NCBI GenBank assembly: GCA_028286165.1
Contig: JAPYMU010000101.1
Span: 1 to 12,258, forward strand
Direction of reading: 5' to 3'
DNA from: Spongiicolonus versatilis
GTDB lineage: Bacteria > Pseudomonadota > Gammaproteobacteria > Arenicellales > Spongiicolonaceae
Length of the DNA stretch: 12,258 nt
How positions within the stretch are numbered: position 1 is the first letter of the stretch; every line of letters begins with the position of its first letter. A program made the position numbers and the translations under genes. This document shows positions 1 through 5,657 of the stretch, piece after piece. The notes beneath the pieces are model-generated. The model was not told the origin of the DNA, ran no database searches, and saw only the letters and a program-made list of their open reading frames with translations.

Positions 1-429
1 GCCGCAGGGGTTGCCGCGCTTTGCTTCAAAACTGGCGGCGGCGCGGTGCATGCGGGCCAGCGCGCCGCCGACTTCGCGGCACTGTTTAAGTGACGGCGAC
101 TCGGCGCTGCGGCCGGGAAGTTTGACCCACAGCGCGGCCGGCTTGCCGCAGATTTGGTTCAGATAGGCGCCGGCGTTGCTGGCCACCGGCTGCGCCGAGG
201 GAATGCCGTGCTCGGCAAGGTGGGCGGCGAGGCCGAGGCAAAACGGAATGTCCTCGTGCGGCACGCGCTCAAACACGGTCAGCACATATGCGCCGGCGCT
301 GGTGTAGACAAAATAGTTGGTGTTCTCCACGCCGGTGGTGACGCCGGCAAAATCGCGCAGCACGCCGACGGAATAGCCGGCGAGGAATTGTTCCAGTTGC
401 GGCTGGTCGACGCAGGTAAACACGGACAT
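1..429 (-). CDS. thrB: Homoserine kinase, APH (choline-kinase-like) type, N-terminal part; 3' end off the window
   Basis: ThrB phosphorylates homoserine to O-phosphohomoserine in cytoplasmic threonine synthesis. Read on the minus strand from 429, the frame is open to the left edge for 143 codons. It begins MSVFTCVDQPQLEQFL and continues with GVENTNYFVYT, YVLTVFERV, a GIPSAQPV segment and GKPAALWVKLPGRS, then an ALARMH helix. This matches the N-lobe and linker of the aminoglycoside-phosphotransferase-fold ThrB of Pseudomonas-type bacteria, not the GHMP-type ThrB of E. coli. The catalytic HxD-type loop should lie beyond the left edge. An in-frame ATG at 438 would add MRG; I chose 429 because the family usually starts MSVFT-like. 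No clear Shine-Dalgarno precedes either. It is transcribed divergently from dctP. The identification is from remembered family sequence and is strong; only the exact start is unsure. Confidence 0.88.
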   Translation of the reverse strand, partial: MSVFTCVDQPQLEQFLAGYSVGVLRDFAGVTTGVENTNYFVYTSAGAYVLTVFERVPHEDIPFCLGLAAHLAEHGIPSAQPVASNAGAYLNQICGKPAALWVKLPGRSAESPSLKQCREVGGALARMHRAAASFEAKRGNPCG

Positions 430-568
430 GCCGCGCATAGATTCGCTTATTTATGCCGCGCCGTCAAGGTTTGTGTTTGCGGCCGCATAATCCGGCCGGC
501 GGCTCGTTGCAGCCGGGCAAATCATCGGCTAACATTTGCATCAAACAACTTCCCCTGGAGGAGACAAA
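430..568. promoter_or_regulatory. Divergent intergenic region between thrB and dctP
   Basis: These 139 bases hold no gene and must carry the promoters of thrB (minus) and the TRAP cassette (plus). For thrB, TTGACG on the minus strand at 467-462 is a good -35 match, but no good -10 lies 16-18 nt downstream. For dctP, TTGCAG at 507-512 lies 17 nt from TAACAT at 530-535; both are weak matches. Two perfect palindromes stand side by side: TGCGGCCGCA at 478-487 and CCGGCCGG at 492-499. They could be operator half-sites for a cassette regulator, but palindromes of G and C are frequent in such DNA. A strong Shine-Dalgarno, GGAGGAG at 557-563, lies 5 nt before the dctP ATG and fixes that start. Confidence 0.4.
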
Positions 569-1588
569 ATGAAACGACTGATTTCTTCCCTGCCGGGCAT
601 TGGCCTCGGCGTGATGATGGCCTTATCGGCCCAGGCGGCTGACCGCTACGATCTGAAATTTCAATCCAGCGACCCGGCCGGCAACCCGACCTTCATTATT
701 GAACAGGAATGGGCGGCGAAAGTATCCGCGGCGTCGGGCGGGCGGCTTAATATTGAAATGCTGCCGGTCGATTCGGTCGTCAAATACAACGAAACCCACG
801 ATGCGGTGGGCGCCGGCATTCTCGGCGGGCACATCACCGCAACCGGCTATATTTCCGGCAAGGATCCGGCGTTTGCGCTGATTGGCAACACCGTCGGCGC
901 ATGGTCTTCGCCATATGAAATGCTGCGCTACGTAAACTACGGCGGCGGCAAGGCGTTGATGAATGAACTGCTGAATCCGTACGGCCTGCATTTCATCGGC
1001 GCGACATCGGGCGGACTCGAGGCATTCGTCTCGTCTGTGCCGCTCGACGGCGTGGCGGATCTCAAGGGGCTCAAAATGCGCGCGCCGGAAGGGCTGGTGC
1101 AGGAGGTTTTTGCGGCGGCCGGCGCGGCGCCGGTCAACCTGCCGGGCTCCGAGGTGTTCACGTCGCTGGATAAAAAGGTCATTGATGCGGCCGACTACAC
1201 CGTGTTCTCGGCAAACCATGCCGCCGGCATGCACGACATTGCGCGCCATCCGGTTTACCCCGGGTTTCATTCCATGCCGCTGATTGAAGTGTCAATCAAC
1301 AAGAGAACCTGGGATTCCATGCCGGAAGACCTGCAGAACCTGCTGGAGATATCGGTCAACCACATGGCGCTCGACATGACCTCGCAGTTGTTCATGAAAG
1401 ACCTGGAGGCGGTTGCCGATGCGCGCAAACAAGGCGTCACAATCCACGATTGGTCGCAGGAGGAGCGCGCAAAGTTTCGCGCGATTGCGAAAGAGCGCTG
1501 GGCAAAAGTCGCCGGCCGCAGCGCGAATGCGAAAAAGGTCTTCGACAGCCTGACCAACTACATGACGACCCAGGGCCTGTTGAAGTAA
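569..1588 (+). CDS. dctP: TRAP transporter solute-binding protein (DctP family, TakP-like)
   Basis: This periplasmic protein captures an organic acid and hands it to the DctQM membrane pair; uptake by TRAP systems is driven by an ion gradient. The 339-residue product starts with a Sec signal peptide: MKR, a hydrophobic stretch to about residue 20, and a probable cut after AQA at 23. The mature part has the family fold signatures: a W48AAKVSAASGGRL segment, LKGLKMRAPEG at 165-175 with Arg171 at the position that binds the substrate carboxylate in DctP proteins, and IDAADYT at 205-211, typical of TakP-like members. The start at 569 is preferred over an upstream in-frame ATG at 536 because of the GGAGGAG ribosome site and the signal peptide. 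Ligand is unproven; the dgoD neighbour suggests D-galactonate or a related aldonate, while the TakP-like look leaves room for 2-keto or hydroxy acids. Confidence 0.93.
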   Translation: MKRLISSLPGIGLGVMMALSAQAADRYDLKFQSSDPAGNPTFIIEQEWAAKVSAASGGRLNIEMLPVDSVVKYNETHDAVGAGILGGHITATGYISGKDPAFALIGNTVGAWSSPYEMLRYVNYGGGKALMNELLNPYGLHFIGATSGGLEAFVSSVPLDGVADLKGLKMRAPEGLVQEVFAAAGAAPVNLPGSEVFTSLDKKVIDAADYTVFSANHAAGMHDIARHPVYPGFHSMPLIEVSINKRTWDSMPEDLQNLLEISVNHMALDMTSQLFMKDLEAVADARKQGVTIHDWSQEERAKFRAIAKERWAKVAGRSANAKKVFDSLTNYMTTQGLLK

Positions 1589-1610
1589 GGCCCCTTAATC
1601 GGCATCCCGG

Positions 1611-1634
1611 GCGCGGCATGCCGCCATGCCGCGC
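1611..1634 (+). promoter_or_regulatory. Strong intercistronic stem-loop between dctP and dctQ
   Basis: GCGCGGCATG at 1611-1620 and CATGCCGCGC at 1625-1634 are exact reverse complements around a 4-nt loop, giving a perfect 10-bp stem that two G-U pairs could extend. No T-tract follows (the next bases are TTCCCGG), so it does not look like an efficient intrinsic terminator. It sits in the only long gap (106 nt) inside the cassette, just after the binding-protein gene. In transporter operons such hairpins commonly protect the binding-protein mRNA from 3' decay or partly stop transcription, so that binding protein outnumbers membrane subunits. That role is inferred from position. Confidence 0.65.
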
Positions 1635-1694
1635 TTCCCGGCCGCCGCCCGGCCAAACTGCACACCCGCCCGGCTTCACCGAGGAGCCGCCGTT

Positions 1695-2213
1695 ATGGAT
1701 TCCCAATCACAAACGTCAGCGCGGGACTTTTTTGCGCGCGGCGTGTCGGCCCTGGGCCATCTTTTTTCCCTGCTGTTTCTGGCGTCCATGGGAATTCTGA
1801 TTTTCGAGGTGGTCATGCGCTACGGCTTCAACGCGCCAACCATCTGGGTGCACGAAACCACCATCTTCCTGTGCGCGGTCTGTTTTGTATTCGGCGGCCT
1901 GCACACGGTGTCGCGCGACGGGCATATCCGCATCGTGCTGGTCTACGACCATGTCGGCGCGCGCGTACGCCGCTGCCTCGACATTTTCATCTATGCGGTT
2001 TGCGGATTCGCCACCGGCATGTTCAGTTATGCGCTGGTGCCGACGGTGGCCGGTTCATTCTACACGCCGGCCGGCGAGTTTCGCATCATCACCAGCGGCA
2101 GCGCATGGAATCCGCCGTTCCCGGCTTATCTTCGGCTGTTTCTATTCATCATCTTAATTGCGATGACACTGCAGTTCCTGGTCTTCGTCATCAACCGCAT
2201 GCGGGGCAGGTGA
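1695..2213 (+). CDS. dctQ: TRAP transporter small membrane subunit (DctQ)
   Basis: This is the small integral membrane subunit that pairs with DctM. The 172-residue protein shows four hydrophobic segments at about 18-40, 52-71, 95-118 and 145-166. It carries DctQ family marks: VVMRYGFNAPTIWVHE at 39-54 after the first segment, a GGLHTVSRDGHIRI stretch at 67-80, and a late AWNPPFPAYLR at 137-147 leading into the last helix. I chose the ATG at 1695, preceded by GAGGAG at 1681-1686 with an 8-nt gap. An upstream in-frame ATG at 1626 lies within the end of the stem-loop and would add a Pro/Arg-rich tail with no family match. The stop TGA at 2211-2213 abuts the dctM ATG directly, indicating translational coupling. 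Confidence 0.93.
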   Translation: MDSQSQTSARDFFARGVSALGHLFSLLFLASMGILIFEVVMRYGFNAPTIWVHETTIFLCAVCFVFGGLHTVSRDGHIRIVLVYDHVGARVRRCLDIFIYAVCGFATGMFSYALVPTVAGSFYTPAGEFRIITSGSAWNPPFPAYLRLFLFIILIAMTLQFLVFVINRMRGR

Positions 2214-3524
2214 ATGTTTGATCTGTCGGCGTTTGGCGTCGAATACGGCACGCTGCTGATGTTCGTGATGCTGCTCGCCCTGCTGCTGACAGGCATGCCG
2301 CTGGCGTTTGTAACCCTGCTGGTGGCGCTGATATTCACCCTCGGCTGGTTCGGGCCGCCGGCGATTCCGCTGATTACCAGCAGGGTGTTTTCCTTCGTCT
2401 CGTCATTTGTGTTCGTATCGGTGCCCATGTTCGTGCTGATGGCGGCATTGCTTGACCGCTCCAACATCGCGCGCGACTTGTTTGACGCGATGAAGATTTT
2501 CGGCGGCAAATTGCGCGGCGGAGTTGCGGTGCAGACGATTTTTGTGGCGGTGGTTCTTGCGGCCATGAGCGGCATTATCGGCGGTGAAATCGTGCTGCTC
2601 GGCATGCTCGCCCTGCCGCAAATGCTGCGCCAGGGTTATGACCGCCGCCTCGCAATCGGCGTGGTCTGCGCGGGCGGCGCGCTCGGCACCATGGTGCCGC
2701 CATCCATTGTGCTGATTATTTACGGTTTGACGGCGAATGTTTCGATCGGTGATTTGTTCACCTCGGCTTTCGTGCCCGGTTTCATGCTCGCGAGTCTCTA
2801 CATTGGATACGTTTTATACCGGTCGTATTTCACAACCGGCGCCGCGCCGGAACACCGCGCCGGCGACGAGTTGCCCGCCGAGGAAAAACTGCGCAAACTG
2901 AAGGGGCTGATTTTGCCGCTGATGGTCGTCGTATTCGTGCTCGGATCGATTTACGGCGGAATCGCATCGGTCACCGAGGCATCGGCGGTGGGCGCATTCG
3001 GCGTGCTGCTGTCAACCATCGTGCGCGGCGAGTTTTCCATTCAAATGCTGCGCGATGCGGCGATGCAGACCCTGAGAACAACCGGCATGATTGTGTGGAT
3101 TGGCATCGGCGCAAGCGCGCTGGTCGGCGTCTTCAACCTGATGGGCGGAATCAAGTTCGTGTCCGGGCTGATTACCGGCATTTCGGACGTGCCCATTGTC
3201 ATCATCCTGTTTATGATGCTCATCCTGTTCGTGCTCGGCCTGTTCCTCGACTGGGTCGGCATCGCGCTTCTGACCATGCCAATCTTCGTGCCGGTTATCA
3301 TGCAACTCGGTTACAGCCCGGTGTGGTTCGGCGTGGTTTTTGCGATGAACATGCAGGTTTCTTTCCTGTCCCCGCCATTCGGACCCGCGGCGTTTTACCT
3401 GAAAAGCGTTGCCCCGCCGGACATCACCCTCGGCGAGATTTTCCGCTCCCTGGCGCCGTTTATCGCCTTGCAGGTGCTGGCCGTCGGCATGCTGGTCGCG
3501 TTCCCGGGAATTACCGGGCACTGA
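2214..3524 (+). CDS. dctM: TRAP transporter large permease subunit (DctM)
   Basis: DctM forms the transport path of the TRAP system in the inner membrane. The 436-residue product is of usual family length and is hydrophobic throughout, with roughly a dozen membrane segments. Recognisable family motifs are GGALGTMVPPSIVLIIYG at 154-171, the first conserved hairpin region; GIASVTEASAVGAFG at 249-263; LDWVGIALLTMPIFVP at 345-360; and SFLSPPFGPAAFYLK at 383-397 near the second hairpin region. A soluble loop around 207-230 (rich in E, K and R) separates the two halves. It starts on the base after the dctQ stop, with GGGGCAGG just upstream serving as the ribosome site, and ends 32 nt before dgoD. 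The family is certain; the substrate is not readable from this subunit. Confidence 0.95.
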   Translation: MFDLSAFGVEYGTLLMFVMLLALLLTGMPLAFVTLLVALIFTLGWFGPPAIPLITSRVFSFVSSFVFVSVPMFVLMAALLDRSNIARDLFDAMKIFGGKLRGGVAVQTIFVAVVLAAMSGIIGGEIVLLGMLALPQMLRQGYDRRLAIGVVCAGGALGTMVPPSIVLIIYGLTANVSIGDLFTSAFVPGFMLASLYIGYVLYRSYFTTGAAPEHRAGDELPAEEKLRKLKGLILPLMVVVFVLGSIYGGIASVTEASAVGAFGVLLSTIVRGEFSIQMLRDAAMQTLRTTGMIVWIGIGASALVGVFNLMGGIKFVSGLITGISDVPIVIILFMMLILFVLGLFLDWVGIALLTMPIFVPVIMQLGYSPVWFGVVFAMNMQVSFLSPPFGPAAFYLKSVAPPDITLGEIFRSLAPFIALQVLAVGMLVAFPGITGH

Positions 3525-3556
3525 ATCCGTTCACCAACCGGCCTTTTCGGAAGCCA

Positions 3557-4705
3557 ATGAAAATCACCGCACTCAAAACCTTCGCCGTGCCGCCGCGGTG
3601 GCTGTTTCTGAAAATCGAAACCGATGCCGGCCTTTTCGGCTGGGGCGAACCGGTGCTGGAAGGGCACGCCGGGACCCTGGCGGCCAAGATCGGTGAACTC
3701 GAGGATTTCCTGCTCGGCCGTGACCCCCTCGCCATTGAGGACATCTGGCAAACCCTGTACCGCAATGGCTGCTACCGCGGCGGCCCGGTGCTGATGAGCG
3801 CCATATCCGGAATCGACATGGCCTTGTGGGACATCAAGGGCAAATATCATGACGCCCCGGTCCATGCGCTGCTGGGCGGCCCGGTGCGGGAGCGGGTGCG
3901 CAGTTACTGCTGGATTGCCGGCGACCGCCCCGAGGGCCTGGTCAGCGGCGCCAAGGCGCTGCTTGCGGCCGGCTACGATGCCGCCAAGTTCAACGCCTGC
4001 GCGGAACTGCAAATCGTTGACACCTGCCGCAAGGTTGACGCGATTCTGCGGCCGATTTTCGAACTGCGCGAGGCGGTCGGCGAGCGCATGGACCTGGCAA
4101 TCGATTTTCACGGGCGCGTCCACCTGCCGATGGCGAAGTTGCTGCTGCATGAACTGGAGCCCGTCCGGCCGATGTTCGTTGAGGATGCGGTTACATCGCA
4201 GCACCTCGATTCCATGGCCGGCCTGGCCCGCTCGACAACCATTCCCCTGGCCGTTGGTGAGCGTTTGCACTCGCGCTATGATTTTCGCGACGTTCTGGAA
4301 AAGCGCGCCGCAACAATCGTCAACCCGGACACCGCCCATGTCGGCGGCATATCCGAAATGGTGCGCATCGGCCACTGGGCGGAGGCCTACGACGTCGCGC
4401 TGGCGCCGCACTGCCCCCTCGGCCCCATCGCACTCGCCGCCTGCCTGCAAGTGGACGCGGTTTGCCACAACGCATTCATTCAGGAACAAAGCCTCGGGAT
4501 TCACTACAACGTAGGCGGCGACCTCGGCGATTATTTGGCCGAAGGCCGCGGTTTTGAACTGGACTCGGGATTCCTGCGCATCCCCCGGGGCCCCGGCCTC
4601 GGCATTGAGGTCGACGAAGCGGCGGTCGCCGCCGGTGCCGCCCGGGGGCACCGCTGGCGCGCCCCGGTCTGGCGCCATCCCGACGGGTCCATTGCCGAGT
4701 GGTAA
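3557..4705 (+). CDS. dgoD: D-galactonate dehydratase (enolase superfamily)
   Basis: DgoD removes water from D-galactonate to give 2-keto-3-deoxy-D-galactonate in the cytoplasm. The product is 382 residues, the same length as E. coli DgoD, and active-site residues fall at the same numbers: metal ligands Asp183, Glu209 and Glu235, and the acid/base histidines His185 (in IDFHGR) and His285 (in LAPHCPLGPIALAAC). Other shared blocks are PPRWLFLKIETDAG, GWGEPV, YRGGPVLMSAISGID, ALWDIKGK, QEQSLGIHYN, GPGLGIEVDE and the WRHPDGSIAEW ending. One change beside the metal site is Glu209-Asp-Ala where E. coli has Glu-Glu-Pro. The ATG at 3557 has a GGAAG only 3 nt upstream; I chose it because it matches the family N-terminus. 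The gene overlaps the next by 7 nt. Close relatives can act on other acid sugars, but the extent of match makes D-galactonate the best call. Confidence 0.93.
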   Translation: MKITALKTFAVPPRWLFLKIETDAGLFGWGEPVLEGHAGTLAAKIGELEDFLLGRDPLAIEDIWQTLYRNGCYRGGPVLMSAISGIDMALWDIKGKYHDAPVHALLGGPVRERVRSYCWIAGDRPEGLVSGAKALLAAGYDAAKFNACAELQIVDTCRKVDAILRPIFELREAVGERMDLAIDFHGRVHLPMAKLLLHELEPVRPMFVEDAVTSQHLDSMAGLARSTTIPLAVGERLHSRYDFRDVLEKRAATIVNPDTAHVGGISEMVRIGHWAEAYDVALAPHCPLGPIALAACLQVDAVCHNAFIQEQSLGIHYNVGGDLGDYLAEGRGFELDSGFLRIPRGPGLGIEVDEAAVAAGAARGHRWRAPVWRHPDGSIAEW

Positions 4706-5655
4706 TTGGGCCCGGCAAAACGCGCTTCACGCGCTTCCCGGGCGGCGTCCATTGCGTGCTCTATGCATTGTTCGACGCCGGCGCGCGCCTCGATTACGGA
4801 CTCATGCGGCGCCAACTGGACTGGGTGCTGCAGCGGGGCGTGGACGGCATCGTGATTCTCGGGCTCGCCACCGAAGCGGGCAAACTTGATAGTGCGGAAC
4901 AGCGCGGCTTAATCCAGCGCGTCGCCAACTGGCTGCCCGCCGAATGCCCCTTGTCGGTGACCATCAGCGGCGGCACGGTTGCCGGGCAGCGCGGCCTGGC
5001 TGAATTCGCGCTTGCACATCGCGCCGACATGCTGATCTTGCAACCGCCGACCCAGCCCGGCCTCACGGGCACCGCCTTTCTCGATTTTTTCATCGGCGTT
5101 GCGCGGGGCCTGGAGTGCGCGGTCGCATTGCAAAACGCGCCCCAGTTTCTCGGCCGGGGTTTTGACATCTCCGACATCGGCCGCCTCGCCGGGCAACTCG
5201 ACAATATCCGCGTCGTCAAGAGCGAAACCAACGCGGTGGAAACCGCCGGCCTGGTGGCGCGCCTGCAGGGGAGGGTGAGCGTCCTTGGCGGGCGCGGCGG
5301 ACTCGAACTGACCGACAGTCTGCGCGCCGGCTGCGGCGGTTTCATCCTGGCGCCGGACTGCATTGATTTGTCATGCCGCGTCTATGAGCGCTGGCTTGCC
5401 GGTGACGAATCCGGCGCCGAAAAATTATACGCCGCGTTTTCCCCGGCCGTCGGTTTTATGATGCAATCCCTCGACCACCTGGTCTGCTACGGAAAGCGCG
5501 TGTTCGGCGCGCGCAGCGGCATTCCGGTTTACGACCGCGGCCCCGGCCTCACCCCGACTCCCTTTGGCGAGGCGGCCGCGCGCCGCTGGGCGGCCAGGCT
5601 CGACGCCATCGCCGCCGGACGCGGCGGTGACTCCGAACCGGTGAAGCCCGGATAG
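4699..5655 (+). CDS. DapA/NanA-superfamily aldolase, candidate 2-keto-3-deoxygalactonate aldolase
   Basis: This superfamily of TIM-barrel, Schiff-base enzymes cleaves or forms 2-keto acids, usually with pyruvate as one partner. In the 318-residue product, Lys174 in RVVKSETNA is at the Schiff-base lysine position. GLATEAGKLDSAEQ at 55-68 takes the place of the usual GTTGE-type loop, so the two threonines are replaced by Leu and Ala. ALQNAPQFLG at 143-152 takes the place of the YYNxP-type motif, with Gln145 where the catalytic Tyr is expected. The start is GTG, and GTGGTAA overlaps the dgoD stop, so translation is probably coupled. Position after dgoD suggests it splits 2-keto-3-deoxygalactonate to pyruvate and glyceraldehyde, as DapA-fold KDG aldolases do in archaea; this is inference. 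It could instead be a dehydratase or an aldolase for another acid sugar. A dihydrodipicolinate synthase role is unlikely given the changed motifs. Confidence 0.82.
   Translation: MVIGPGKTRFTRFPGGVHCVLYALFDAGARLDYGLMRRQLDWVLQRGVDGIVILGLATEAGKLDSAEQRGLIQRVANWLPAECPLSVTISGGTVAGQRGLAEFALAHRADMLILQPPTQPGLTGTAFLDFFIGVARGLECAVALQNAPQFLGRGFDISDIGRLAGQLDNIRVVKSETNAVETAGLVARLQGRVSVLGGRGGLELTDSLRAGCGGFILAPDCIDLSCRVYERWLAGDESGAEKLYAAFSPAVGFMMQSLDHLVCYGKRVFGARSGIPVYDRGPGLTPTPFGEAAARRWAARLDAIAAGRGGDSEPVKPG
4720..4737. repeat. Two tandem copies of a 9-bp unit (ACGCGCTTC) near the aldolase start
   Basis: Two exact head-to-tail copies of ACGCGCTTC encode Thr-Arg-Phe twice (residues 8-13) in the N-terminal extension before the aldolase barrel. 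The unit keeps the frame, so gain or loss would change length by three residues only. It probably reflects a small local duplication in a weakly constrained tail; no function is evident. Confidence 0.6.
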
Positions 5656-5657
5656 GT

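Noticed and set aside
154..642. A 162-codon plus-strand frame over the left end
   Set aside because: It is antisense to thrB and runs through the dctP ribosome site into dctP in the wrong frame; its His/Gly/Ala-rich product shows no family signal.
2126..2621. Minus-strand frames of 159 and 72 codons opposite dctQ and dctM
   Set aside because: Both are antisense to clear membrane proteins; their Thr/Ser/Asn-rich composition is the complement of hydrophobic codons.
3095..3556. Upstream in-frame extension of dgoD into dctM
   Set aside because: The extra 154 codons overlap dctM in another frame, are rich in Arg and Pro, and match nothing; from 3557 the protein has exactly the E. coli DgoD length.
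3395..4678. A 427-codon open frame on the minus strand opposite dgoD
   Set aside because: It lies wholly antisense to a gene with full family conservation, has no recognisable motif, and such long antisense frames are normal in GC-rich coding DNA.
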